Shown piece by piece: positions 25,095 through 37,174 of a DNA stretch of 64,000 nt. Positions within the stretch are counted from its first letter, which is position 1, and every line of letters starts with the position of its first letter. The translations under genes were made by a program, and so were the position numbers. Source of the DNA: Sphagnum compactum (Eukaryota; Bryophyta; Sphagnopsida; Sphagnales); contig OZ234498.1 of the NCBI GenBank assembly GCA_965153455.1, positions 5,890,001 through 5,954,000 on the forward strand. Reading direction: 5' to 3'. Under the pieces are notes generated by a model, which saw only the letters and a list, made by a program, of their open reading frames with translations, had not been told where the DNA came from and did no database searches.

Positions 25095-26383
25095 TCATAT
25101 TATATTATATTCAACATGACTGCGACATTCTGTCTTCTCAGTTCCTTCTGCATTCTTCAAACCCTGCACAATGTTATGGCCATCTTGCAATGTCAAGAGC
25201 ACATTCCAAAAGCATGTTTTTAAACCATGTAGTAGTGCAAATGAGCAATGAACCAAGACAAAGGTAGGTAATTTACTAACTTGTCGAGCTCAAAAGATTT
25301 CTTCAATTGAAAAATGAGAGATGAATGGAAAGAAACAAACCTAGTAAAATTGACCAGATCTTTCTCCACCATGTTCAAACCGATTGTCTTGAGGAACTGG
25401 CAAGGTAGTTTAATGCACATCTCCAATGCTTGGAAAGCCTCGGTCATGAAGTGGATGATAGGGAAGCGAATACTTTGGCAGATAGTCCCAGACATCTCTG
25501 AACCCAAAGTTCTCAGGAAGTCAGTGAAATCTCATCTGAAAACAGGACTGATTCACCCAAGAGGCTTCTGAAAGGCCAGGCCTTGACTGCAACATCTAAC
25601 AAATGAAGGCAACTTTACATGCATACCTCAAGGTGAGCTCTCTCAGCACCGTAATCTTGTCTGTGACCATTGATCATTGCATCCACCTGCATCATGGCAG
25701 GAGAGTTTCTGTTTCTATTACTATTGGTGCACCTATTGTTCACATGTGTCACACAAAGGAAATAGATACTCGCACACTAACCTCCACCATTTTAGGGAAG
25801 CTGAGGTCAATATCCTCTGTTTGTGTTCAGCAGCAAGAAAGATTTGTTCAGTTCAACAGATGGGCATTTTCCATGCATGTTGCATTAATACCTTGAGGGT
25901 CTTCAAAGCACAATTCAATGGCTTCACTTTGCAAATGCGGTCATACTTATCAATGTCCTCCACCTATGCAATTCATTGTGAGACATAAGATGTGCTGCAC
26001 AGCAAACTAGCTTCCTATCAGAACTAGCCTGATGCACCACACATATCAGAGTGTTAGGATGATCTATTGACTTACAGTTATGAATAGATCTGATCCATGC
26101 TTGGCCTCACACTCTTTCTTGCTATTGAAACCAGCAGCATGGAAAACATGTGCCTTGAACCCATACTGCTTTTGCAAGAGCACATCACAATGAGAAGAGA
26201 AACCACAGATACAACACCCAGGATAGAGAACCAGCCTCACAACAGTGTTAATGCCTACCTCCACTTCACTGAGGAATGCATATGTTTCTGGGAACAAATG
26301 AAAGTTCCAATGAAAACATTGATCTCAATGACATCTTCATTTCTCAATGCTCCTATTCTATGAAGCAGATCTACTAGAATCAC
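25095..26383 (-). pseudogene. APR-B: APR-B-like APS/PAPS reductase pseudogene
   Basis: An intact relative would reduce activated sulfate (APS or PAPS) to sulfite with thioredoxin. Six minus-strand exons with good splice signals are recognised: 26259-26383 (ILVDLLHRIGAL, LFPETYAFL), 26076-26165 (YGFKAHVFHAAGFNSKKE), 25892-25963 (KYDRICKVKPLNCALKTLK), 25627-25686 (VDAMINGHRQDYGAERAH), 25341-25535 (FRDVWDYL, YHPLHDRGFPSIGDVH) and 25095-25163 (GLKNAEGTEKTEC). It lacks the Cys-Cys and CEPC cysteines of iron-sulfur APS reductase, so it is the cluster-free type. It is broken: the first exon is 125 bases where a multiple of three is needed (a one-base loss just before HLFPET), the fifth exon has three in-frame stops (TGA near its start, TAA after GDVH, TAG at its end), and the active-site ECGIH reads ECRSH. 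The 5' exons were not found. Introns are kept, so it did not arise by retroposition. Confidence 0.85.
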
Positions 26384-28710
26384 CTGCACACAAGAGAAAT
26401 TGGGGATGAAACATCAGTGGATGTGATTGTGTACCTTCCACCAGCCTAGCTGGTTGGTACCTTTCATAGCAGAAGATCCCGCTTGCTGAAAACAGGTTTC
26501 TTCAGGCAGGTAAGGGAGCTGAAAATACAAAGGAAAAAATCCAGGCAGTGCTTTACGCCCGGTAAAATTGCAAGAAACTTTTGATGGACAGAATTTTGTG
26601 TTCAAAAGAAAGACTATTTTTATCACAATATTCCCATTTTTCTGAAATAAAATTGGTGCCAAATTTCAAATGTTTTTTTGGGTTGGCCACATTTGAACTC
26701 CGATTTTAGTTTGATAAGATATTTTAACTAGTGTTTTTCTTACTATCTAGACATGCTCTTAAAAACCTGTGGCCATTCAATTCTAAATCCCTCTTGGGAG
26801 GGATGCTAGCCAATGATGCAACAGCTGATAATTGAATCACCGGTAGGCTATGAAATATTAAAATATTAAAAGAAATTTTTATTGAAATTGATTTAAAAAA
26901 TTTCATTATCAAATGTTTAAGAACCATGTTTATGTTTATGTTTAAGTAAAAAAAAAAAAAATCTTTTTTTTAAAAAAAAGTTGCACCGTATTATTATTTT
27001 TTGCAGGTCATTTGAAAAAGATGAAAGTAACTTCTTCCCATGGGCTTAATACAAAGATCACATCATGAAAAGACTAGAAATCTATCAATGAGATTTCTAG
27101 TCTTTTGCTTGTCTCTTTAGAGCATTACTAAAAACGGCCCTCAAAGAGACAAAGCAAACAGAGAGGTAGTGCAACTCACATCAATACTCAGAACATGAAA
27201 AGCAAGGAGAACCAAAAATTGTAAGCACATAACCCCCTCTCTGTCTCCCATAAAACAAAACCTCTAGTTGAATTTTCAATGACAAAATGTACTCAGAATG
27301 TACTGGATGCTCATTATTCTTCAGTTGTGGATGAACCTCAACTGAGTTAATATTTGGTTTGCTTATTTATTGTTTCAGCATCAAGGAGATGTAATATAAA
27401 TAGTCATATTTATCACGTGTCATTGGCATGACCTTGGGTGTCATCTATCTATGAAGGAAGGTAGTTTGTTTTGTTTCGTAGTTATGAGATCCACCGAACC
27501 AGGATGCTTCAGATCATGTTCTTGGTGGTCTTTGTAAAGCTCTCAACAAGGAGGGGTGCATGGGCTTGCTTCCATGGCATTTGGACTTGCAGTGCAAAAG
27601 TTCTTGAATATTGAACGATCTTACTGAAATTTAAATTAAATCATAGCTGAAAATTTCAAAGGAATTGGAATGTGCCTTTGGTGTTGTTAGAAAGATCTTG
27701 ATGAGCAGGACTTAATGGAATTTATTTGAATAAGATTTGGATTCAGAATGTGGGAGATATTGATTTTTAAGTGATTTCTGCATGCAGCTGAAAATTCAAA
27801 TAAATTCCAAAAAACCAGGTTTTGGATGGAAAATCAGTTGAGGACAAGTTCACACTTGGGCCAACAGCACAGGCCACACTAGTTCATATTATGTAAAACC
27901 ATAACAAAACATTTGAATTTGATTTGAAATTTGTGTGATGGAGTGCTTGGGAATCTCACGCATGCTCTTGAAGAATTCCATCAAATATAAGATAGGGATT
28001 GGTAGTAAGATATATATGCAACCTTTCCCAACATGGTTTTTGACAACTCCAGTCAAATTCTGAAACTTTGCCCAACAATGTGAAGGTTGATGGTAGTCAA
28101 AGATTTCAAATGACAACATCTACAAATCTTGCTTTGTGCAATTTTAGTTTTCAAATATCATATAGAATATTGTTACTAAACATAATTACTTACAGATTTT
28201 GGTGTCATAATAGGCTGGATCCTAAGATGCTCCACACAAACTGGAAGGAACCCCCTGCATTAACTCAATAGAAAGCTAAGCCCATACACAAATGCGTATA
28301 GCTTCGTCTCAACAGTGCACAACACTGCTTTCCTCTCTTCCCAGTAGCAATAATAAAGACACCCAATGGATCACAGCAAAGTTTTCAAGCATTCAAAGTA
28401 CTGTACCAATTGACCTCAAGCTCAGTGGAGCACTAGAGAGGCTCCATTGTGTCCTTTTAATCTGCCATGTCCAAACAAGGCCTGAAAATCAGGTCCAACT
28501 GCCTACAAACATGCAGGGATAGATGGCAGAGGCAAGAAAATGGGGTCATTATTGAGCCCTGCAAACTATATTTCCATGGCCACACACAAGATTAAATTTC
28601 AATGCAACACAATTTGGTTATTCACCCTTTATAACAGTGCCCACTGCACACAGATTGCCTTGGATCTGCAATCTCACGATGAATACCAATCACTCATGAA
28701 CATATTTAGA
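26384..28710. other. Spacer with a hairpin and old repeats
   Basis: Should hold the missing 5' part of the reductase pseudogene, but no further exon could be recognised. Apart from the inverted repeat at 27068-27160, a poly-A/poly-T patch lies at 26946-26980. No other gene is supported. Confidence 0.35.
27068..27160. repeat. Perfect 16-bp hairpin plus a second inverted repeat
   Basis: AAAAGACTAGAAATCT (27068-27083) and its exact inverted copy (27091-27106) flank a 7-base loop. Directly after it, TTGCTTGTCTCTTTAGAG (from about 27105) has an imperfect inverted partner CTCAAAGAGACAAAGCAA ending near 27157. The pair of nested or adjacent arms suggests a small foldback element or a structured RNA; the sequence alone does not decide. 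Confidence 0.55.
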
Positions 28711-31709
28711 CTAGGTTTCAGATTGCAACAGCTCCTCACCTGTAGCCAGCTTTCGACTGTACAAAGGCAACTCAAACAAAAATGCAGACTTCACCCACTT
28801 TGGGAGACTCCCATACAGTGAAGTAGGTAGCGGGATCAATGGGCTGTCAAAAGACCAAGATCAGAACCCAATTAGTAGCAAATTTTACTAGAACTCTTCA
28901 TGTACAGATGTCATTCCTGAAGTCGAGCCACCATATAGTGTGAAGATCATGCTGCTCAGGTTTAACCAAAATTTGAATAAATATTGAATAAAGTGCCAGA
29001 ACCATTACCTTGTTTTACTTCTGTAAATGCGGTACTCACTATTGCCTCCATGTTTCTTGTTTGCATTGATCTACAAAGACAAGAAAGGATCACACTTCCA
29101 CTCAGCAACAATCTAGCTGTAATAGCCCTCATCAAAACCACATACACATGTACCCTTTCAAAGTATCACAGATACACTGCAACACTTACAATTTGAGTCA
29201 ACCTGAATGGAAATAGAGTGAGATGACCTCATGCTAAGGCTAATAAGATTTCCAGACCAAGCAATGAGGCCTTTACAGAAAACTGCAGGGAGAAGGAGAA
29301 CCCTATTCCCAATTGCAATGTTCCATATGAATGATAGAACAAATTTCTATATTGACATGTCAAGTGACTGTCAAAAGCAAATGTATGTAACCACTCTACA
29401 CATGGTTATTGTCCTTGAATTTTACATATAGTTCTTTGCCTGAGTGGCATGCTCCTGGTGTAGATGCAAAACAAGAGATGACAATAATGAGGAGCCCTCC
29501 ATCACCAGCTTCATAAACCTTAAGAGTGGAGGATGGGTAATAAGTGATAATGGCCTATCACCCTATGCAATGACAGCATGTTGTAATGATTGACAAACAT
29601 GTACCTCAAGTAAGGGTATGCCACTGACAAAGAGAAGAAGTAAGGTGATAAATATGGGGCCAGCAATAACAGCCCATTCACTCCCCCTTAGCAGTGGTGT
29701 GGCAGCCACAAATATTCCCCACCAGAGCAGTATCTGCCAGAACAAACCTTGGTCCTCAAACAAAGCTCTCTTCCTAAATACATGTAAAACTTTTTAGTGT
29801 CAAACTGCAGCATCCATGTCCTAAAGCATCAACAAGTGACCACGTGAGGCATTCTTACCCTTAGACAACCAAGATGCTTGGTCCTGGATTGTTCTGTACT
29901 GTTCAGCTGTCTGTTGATGAGAATTGGTATGTGCATATAATAATTGATGTCAGCATTGAGCTAAAAGAAGGGGGAACCAATTGAAACTGCTTCATTGAGC
30001 TTAATTGCTGGACATTGTCAAAATTATGGATGAAGGTGCAGAAACCCTCACTCCTTCAAGTCCCATAGCTCTTTCTCACAAACTGATGCAAAGGGAAATT
30101 CTGGATATACCTCTCCAAAGTAGTTAGGGTGCCTTGAAAATTTCCAAACTCCAATATCGCACCACTTGCCCCTGCTTGCTGGATCCTTCTTGAAACTGAG
30201 CTTCTGCTGATCTGCAACCATTTCGATCACTGCCCCAATGGCCCACATAGCCCAACCGACAAAGTCTGCAGCTTGCAGCTCTGGACTTCGAGTAGCCACT
30301 CCATTTACAATTGTCAGCGGCAAGCTGACTGTCCACACCCATATCCCCTATCATCAGACAACAATATATTGTGAGGATAAGGATAAAATCTTGAACTCAA
30401 TAGCAAACAAATTTGCTCTGCATCAAACAGTAACCCTCTGTCTCTAGAAACAGCCAAGTGTAGATTCGAGGGGAAGGTCATGCACAGTATGTTTCTTAAA
30501 TAAGAAATCCACAACTGCTGCATGTAAAAGACAGGCAGGGGCTTGCCTTTCTACTATAGGTTAATTAAGCATGAAAGCATATATGCTATTTACTACACTA
30601 AAGAGATTTTTGAACATATGATACAAGAGAGAGTACAAAGGAATAGCAGCATCGGTAAAAGTGACAAAGAGCAATACCAACCTGAATGGTCCAAAATATT
30701 GCGAACCGAAGAAGATTGTCACGCCTCCCATCCATGCGCCTGTCTTCGCCCCATTCCAAAATCCTGGTTTTCACATTGAAATCATTTTACCAAGCAAAGT
30801 GGGTTAATGCCTGAGCTGTTAGTATAGCCTAAAATTCTCAACCATTTAAAAGGTCAATTCACAAGATGCAAATGGTAAACTTCTGATGCAACTTCGGCAA
30901 GATCTTCTTTGATCGGCTTTGAAAATCACAAACTGCTCATGAAAACAGTCCAGACAAGCTTTCTTCCAGAGGACCCAGTTAGTGTTTCCTACCGCAAAAG
31001 CAGGAAGACAGCCAGTCGAACGCCCCAAACAATGACGAAAGAAGTTAGCACTATCTGTCAAACCCCACATCCATACCATCAATACTGCAATCTCCTGCGT
31101 ATTACATTATTGTGCCAAGATGGTAAGCTCCATTTTATCTTTTGTGCTGATAAGGTGAAGACTTGAAGAAAGTGTTATAGGACAGGTACTCAAACCAAGA
31201 TTCAAAAAGCACCTGGCGCAGAAGCCAAGTGTTGTTGAGGAAAAATGTGAGAACAGCAAGCAGCACAAAGTTTGTAACACCTGACAAGATTTCACAAAAA
31301 GGGGATTGCATAATAACATCAGTTCAACAATCCGAAAATTTTTGTTGACAAATTCTTTCTCAAAGATTGCCCAAAGTTAGGTCATGAAGATGTCAAACCC
31401 CCATTGTCCACCTAAATACAAAATGGGTTTCTGAAAATAAAGCAAAACCAAAAATCTTACCTGCAAAATCAGTGACTTTGTCAAACTTGAATGTGGCAGC
31501 AACAATGAAGAATGTGAACTGGAAAACTGCCTACAATTTCGCAACACACAAAGGTAAGCAATAACAACAAGCTAGGAGTTGCAATTTTTTTTTTACTGAA
31601 ACAGGAATACATAATAATAAGTCAAGATCAAAGAGAAGCATGCGCATGTCTGTGGTACCGTGACAAGCGCAGCGATGCCCAGGTAATTTCGATCCTCTCC
31701 AGATGCCAT
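28711..31709 (-). CDS. DUF1295 membrane protein (steroid 5-alpha-reductase-like superfamily)
   Basis: Nine minus-strand exons close in phase: 31659-31709, 31461-31530, 31213-31280, 30993-31054, 30682-30763, 30111-30347, 29605-29733, 29009-29070 and 28711-28843, giving 297 residues from the ATG at 31709. The protein is very hydrophobic with about six or seven membrane segments. It carries the family signature at RILEWGEDRRMDGRRDN, then WVWTVSLPLTIVN, and the reductase-type SRHPNYFGE (182-190) followed by ILLWWGIFVAATPLL and SGIPLLE, ending in SPLIPLP. Members resemble C-terminal steroid and sterol reductases that bind NADPH; the substrate of the plant DUF1295 group is not settled, so no reaction is assigned. 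The length matches plant homologues near 300. The start lies about 380 bases from a minisatellite that may border its promoter. Confidence 0.92.
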
Positions 31710-32090
31710 CTCCCTTTTTCAAAATCCAATCCCACACAGGTGAGCAAAGAAGCCTCTTTTGGCCCTAAACTTCAAAATTCCTAACACACACACACACAAG
31801 AACTCATCTTTTGTCATAATTCTTACAAAGAACCAAACTACAAACATCAAAAAGGTTGAGAATTTGAGCTCCGCACCTAGAGAAGCTTACACAAGAAGCT
31901 CACCAAAACACTGAAGCCGAAGCAATATCCGATACACAGCGAGGGTTTTGACGTGTAACTGAATACGCACACACACACAAAAGGGTTTCTTTTCCACTCT
32001 TCAAAGCCACTGACGAAAGCAATAGCGACTTGATTTCATCAACAGGGTACGCCGAATGCAGAGGGTTGGAAAAACGTAGTTTTGGTGTAC
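31710..32090 (-). promoter_or_regulatory. Upstream region of the DUF1295 gene
   Basis: About 380 bases separate the start codon from the minisatellite. A CA-rich patch lies at 31786-31800 and another at 31966-31980. No clear TATA box was picked out; the promoter role is inferred from position. Confidence 0.3.
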
Positions 32091-32640
32091 AAAGTGAAAA
32101 AAATACCCAAAGTGAGAAAAATAAAGTACTTTTCTTACCCAGAGTAAGAAAAGTAAAGTAATACCCAAAGTGAAAAAACACTACTATAAAATGTGGGTGC
32201 AGTTCACTAGTCCCTGTTCACTAGACCAATGAATTCACTACTTCTTTACTGGTCTCCATTCACTACAACTTTTTTATCGGTCCCCATTCAGTACAACTAG
32301 TGAATTCACTCAAAATCTAGTGAAATCACTTGGCGTACAAGGTCACCTTTTGTCATAGTGAAAGTAAACTAATTTTTCTATCCAAAGTGAAAAATGTTAA
32401 GAAATTTTGGTATGCAAATTGAGAACAATAAAATAATTTTCTTTCTCACCCAAAGTGAGAAAAGTAAAGTAATTTTCGTACCCAAAATGAAAAGAGCAAA
32501 GTAAAGTAATTTTTTGACCCAAAGTGAAAAAAGTAAACTAATTTTTCTACGCAAAGTGAAAAAAGTAAACTAATTTTTCTACGCAAAGTGAAAAAAGTAA
32601 ACTAATTGTTTTACCCAAAGTGAATATGAACTAGCTAGTG
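32091..32640. repeat. Minisatellite of AAAGTGAAAAAAGTAAACTA type
   Basis: Imperfect units of about 32 bases combine CCCAAAGTGA or ACGCAAAGTGA with AAAAAGTAAACTAATTTTTC. The last three units (about 32519-32625) are nearly identical, while those to the left are diverged. A small CACTA-ended element (32179-32360) splits the field, so it inserted into an existing repeat or was itself captured by it. Confidence 0.7.
32179..32360. mobile_element. 182-bp CACTA-ended MITE
   Basis: The left end CACTACTATAAAATGTG and the reverse complement of the right end, CACTATGACAAAAGGTG, share the pattern CACTA-N4-AAAA-N-GTG. Inside, TTCACTAGTCCCTGTTCACT and TTCACTCAAAATCTAGTGAA match the end regions of the 2.1-kb element at 35062-37174. 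It has no coding capacity and lies inside the minisatellite. The CACTA ends suggest the CACTA (En/Spm) superfamily; a 3-base target duplication could not be confirmed. Confidence 0.6.
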
Positions 32641-35061
32641 TGGATTTTTGTATGGACTATTCAAAGAAAAGTTCTTCTTGTTGTCCTTTTGTTGAAACCC
32701 AAGTTGAGTAATTAACCCCAATAATTCCCTCAGCCATTATGATAAGCTTTGGTTGAAGTTTCAGTTGGTGCTCCCTATTTTCAATTTTTTATATTTCACT
32801 TGTCCATCGAAACTTGAATTTTGTTTCTTTTGAACCTTTCTTTTCACACTTGATACATTCCCCATATGTTTTTGACATGTTTTAGTGAAAGGTGATCGGT
32901 CCATCTTGTTTTTTTGTTTTTTTGGTTCATTTGGGCACAAACAAGTCAACAAACTTGTTCTCACAAATTCAACGCCCGAGGTGGGTCATGGGTCATTTTT
33001 GGCTTTTGGCTTTTGGATTTTTTTCTCATTTTTTTTTGGTTTTGAGCGAAACACATTTGCATAATGGTGATAAGGAGGGTGAGGCCAATGATCACCATTG
33101 ACAACTTGGATTACATAGTTCATGATGTTGCATTTGAAGGCTTTTTGTGCTCAATTGTTACGAAAATTTTGGTAGTTCAACAAGTGATTTTGCATATTTG
33201 CATGCCGATGTCACACACCAATTTGGGATTTCAATTGTGAGTGTCACCCTAAGTGGGGCATTGGTGACATTGCACAAATGTTAAATTTATTTGTAGGAAC
33301 CACATGTAGATCAAAAACTTTATCGTGAAGCCTTGAGCAAAATGGGAACTAAAGGACCTAGATGTTTGTATCTGTGTTAGTAGTTTGATTTTGATGGATG
33401 TTCTTTGATATGAGAACATCACTTTCCATTTTGTTCAAACCAACACAATTGCATCCTTTCGTAAGTTTTTGCATGATAAATTTGCAATGGCAACAATTAT
33501 TGTACTTGTGATTAATGTTCAAGGGGAGATAGATGGACAATTTGAGCTCACCATTGTAGATGGGGAGGCAAATGATGATATATAGATTGTAAAAATTACA
33601 ATCAATTTTGCTTCATTTTTTTTGGAAGGAAATCAAATTCCTTTTTGTGCATTTAAATCATGGATAAATTTCAAAGCCATTGCTTTTGATCAAATATGCT
33701 TAAGGACAATAACATGAAAAAATATTATTGATTGAAAGGCATATTGTTTTCAAGCATGATTTCGACAATTGGAGTGGTTTGATGGGTAGTATATTTGTCT
33801 CTTATTTCCATACTTTTCTAGTGGTATTTGAATTTATGTACATTTATATGTCTTATTATGAATTGTTGAACCTAGTTGCAAAACATAAATTTTGTTTGCA
33901 ATTGTAATTATATCTTTTATTTGTAACCACAACATAGTAATTTTTTTTCTGGAAAGGGGTTAAGGGGTATGCATCTAAACATATGCTCAAATAAAGATGA
34001 TTTTTTGCTGAATCAAATGAATTACTTTAATTATTTAAAATAGGGGCATGTTGTTTTGGTAAACTAGTACTTACACTTTAACCATGCCTAGGAAAGGGGG
34101 GAGTGGGGCATATTATGAAAGGTTCATTTTTTCCTTAACAAATGAACTAAATGCTTGTGGCGGTCAAGTCTTGACTTTTCACCGTGGTCTTGGGATTTGT
34201 TCCATAACACTAATCCTCCTAATATGGTTTCAAAGCTTAAACAATTTAAGTACCTTGGTATATTGGCAACTTTAGCATTAGTTATATTATGCAACATAAA
34301 AGTGAGATTGTTATAAGGTTGACAAGTGAAAAATGTTCAATGGGTTGGAGCAAGGCCAAGGAGAGAATTTTTGGCGAGTAGCCACAACTTAACCTAGGGG
34401 TACTCAAATTATAAATGTCGAGCTTAATATTAAACAACCCTTAATTCAAAAATTTCTAACGTACTAAACATGTGAAAATAAAAAGTATTTTGTTTTGTGC
34501 AAATCACTTTCCTTCCAAATTTTCATGTAGACTATCAGAGCTTTTCTCAAAGATTCCACAACTCGAGCACCAACAATTGTATTGCTGAAAAACATTTCAA
34601 CAACCTCAAGTGGAACTATCAAATACCAAAAAAATTTATCAATCATCTTCGCCCCTATGATTAATGACAAGGTCATCAATCGATTGACCTACTTACACGA
34701 AGTCCACAACGAGAATGGAAAAATGCCAATAATAGTGCAAGTGATTTTTTGACTTTATGAATTTTTTTCTTTTCATTTAACACACATCACAATAGAAGCC
34801 TAATGTGATGATCATAATCTTTGACTTGAAAAAATCAAGAATATGACACAAGTTTTCATGTCTTATTGTTACAAGTTATTGGAGAGTTATATGTGCTCAT
34901 TCGGCCACAATTTCATTTATGCGAACTTGTTCAACATGCCATTTTACAAATATCATATGACAAGATGATGGTATTTTTTTTGTTCTACTTGTAATATCAT
35001 AGCACCTTGTGTTTTGAATGTGAATGTGAAAGGTTAGATTGTGCTTGACAAAAGCAACCTA
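32641..35061. other. Spacer without a supported gene
   Basis: AT-rich sequence with T-rich runs near 32905-32925 and 33005-33040. Short open stretches only, no family motif, no clear repeats. Confidence 0.35.
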
Positions 35062-37174
35062 CACTAGTACAAAAGTGAGGTGTAGTTCATTAACCTAAAT
35101 CACTATGGGACCTTAAAAATGAAATAAGTTCATTGCACTTTAGTGATTTCACCTTGATTAAAATTATTTCACTATAATATCATTATGTAAACAACATCAT
35201 GTTTCATATTAATTGACATAATTCACTCTTATTATTTATTGTGATAAATAGGTTTATTTTTGTGTTGTTGTTTTAAATACCCTATGCTACTTTATGACAT
35301 ACCTTACATTATTTTAAGTTATCTTAGTTATTTTAACTTATATCCTAAGTTATTACAAGTTATTATAGGCTATTATAAATTATTATATCCTAAATTATTA
35401 TATATTATTATATCTTAAGGTATCTTAGCTAGTTTATTGTAGGTTTTACTTTAAATTATTTTAAATTAAATTATTCAATTAATCTTAAATTATACTTTAA
35501 GTTATTTTATTTTAAATTAATATATGTTATTTCAAATTATACTTTAGGTTATTCAATGTCATTCTACTTTATGTTATTATAAGTTATTTTATCATAAGTA
35601 TAAAATTTTAAAATAATCTAAATAAAATATAATGACCTAAAATCATTTAGAATAGCCACCAATAGTTGTAATATAACATAAAATTACCAAAAATAACCAC
35701 CGATAGAACAGCTACCAATAGTCATTAATAAAATAACCATTAATAGCCTCCAATAGAATAGCCATTAATAACCACCAATAAAATAACCACCAATATCCAC
35801 CAATAACCATTAATAAAATAGTTCCACCAATAGCCATTAATAGCCTATGGTAATTTAACCTAAAATAATCACCAAAAGTCATCAATAAAATAACTACTAA
35901 TAATCATTTATAAAATAATCACTAATAGCCACCAATAAAATAACCATTAATTGCCACCAATAGAAAAGCAACCAATAGCCACTAATAGAATAACCACTAA
36001 TAGAATAATCAACAATAGTCACCAATAAAATAACCAACAATAACCACCAATAGAATAGTCACAAATAACCTATGGTAATATAACCTCAAATAACCAATAA
36101 TAGCATAATGTGAAATAACTTTCAATAGCCAAAAATAACTAACAATAGTTTCACATAACTAAAAATAACCTAAAATTAAATAGTTTAGAATAGCCAAAAA
36201 AACTTATAGTAGCCACAAATAACCTAAAATGAAATAGCTTACAATAGCCATAAATAACCAAAAAACTAAAAATAGCCATAAATAACCATAAATACATAAG
36301 GTGAAATAACTTAAAATAATGAAAAGTAGCTCTAGAATAGCTGAAAGTAACGTAACATAGGTAATTTATTATATTAGCAAAAATATCCATTTATTAAACA
36401 TTTTTCTTTTCAAGAAGATAGTCATTGAAATGTAATTGAATAGTGATATTGAAAAAAAAAATTGTTCAAATGATTTTACACTTTCAAAAGGAAATAAATA
36501 TAATTATGTACATTATTGAAAAAAAATTAATTAAATTTTAATCATTTCATTTGGACAAAAACTCAATAAAATATGAATTTTCAAAGTTTATATTTTTATA
36601 ATGTTTAAAATGAAGTATTTGATAAATAGAACGCAATGTAACACATTATCACAACAAGTGTGATGGTTTGATGGTAAGGGTGTTTGCTTCCATGCTTGAG
36701 GTCAAGGGATCAAACATCACAAATGGTGTGTTTATGGTTAATAGTGGTAAGTTGACCAAATATCTTTTTACGTAGTTCCCTAAAGTAGGCACCTATTTAG
36801 GTTGATTACATGGCTTTTGTTACCTAAGCTAAGTTTTTAACCTAACATAGGTAATGACACATGTCAATAATTCATAGGCTGAAAATCATGAAATTATCAA
36901 TAATATTATATATTACATGAAATATTAAATAATTTAAATTTAATTAAATTCCATGCTAACTAATTAATTATCTAGCAAGTGAAATGGTTTGGTAGATTTA
37001 TATTTCACTTGAAAGTAACTTTGTTTCACTAGGTATTAGTGGACCAATTCATTATCTGTAGCAACTGGTCCCTGTTCACTAGGAGGTTAATTAGTTTCGC
37101 CATGGTAAAAATGTGCAAATTCACTCAAAATCTAATGAAACCCATAGTGAACTAAGACACATTTTGGTGTAATG
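35062..37174. mobile_element. Non-autonomous CACTA-ended foldback-like element, copy A
   Basis: The left end CACTAGTACAAAAGTGAGGTG and the reverse complement of the right end, CATTACACCAAAATGTGTC, are imperfect terminal inverted repeats shared with copy B (52791-54847) and the MITE at 32179-32360. After about 200 bases comes a field of GGTTATT/AAGTTATT words (about 35270-35590), then its mirror, AATAACC/AATAGCC words in loose tandem (about 35630-36360), so the core can fold back on itself. The right third is unique and AT-rich. No transposase frame is visible. An autonomous partner is not present in the window. Confidence 0.65.
35270..36360. repeat. Inverted fields of GGTTATT / AATAACC repeats
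   Basis: The left field has words such as AAGTTATTATAGGCTATTAT; the right field has dozens of AATAACCACCAATAGCCA-type units of roughly 12-14 bases. The two are reverse complements in composition and together form the interior of copy A. Confidence 0.65.

Noticed and set aside
26064-26297. Tm-1-like (UPF0261) domain suggested by text read through the intron at 26166-26258
   Set aside because: The resemblance came from translating an intron; with splicing the exons match APS/PAPS reductase along their whole length.
35630-36360. CRISPR-like array of short repeats
   Set aside because: Units are degenerate, contiguous and without unique spacers, in a plant nuclear context.
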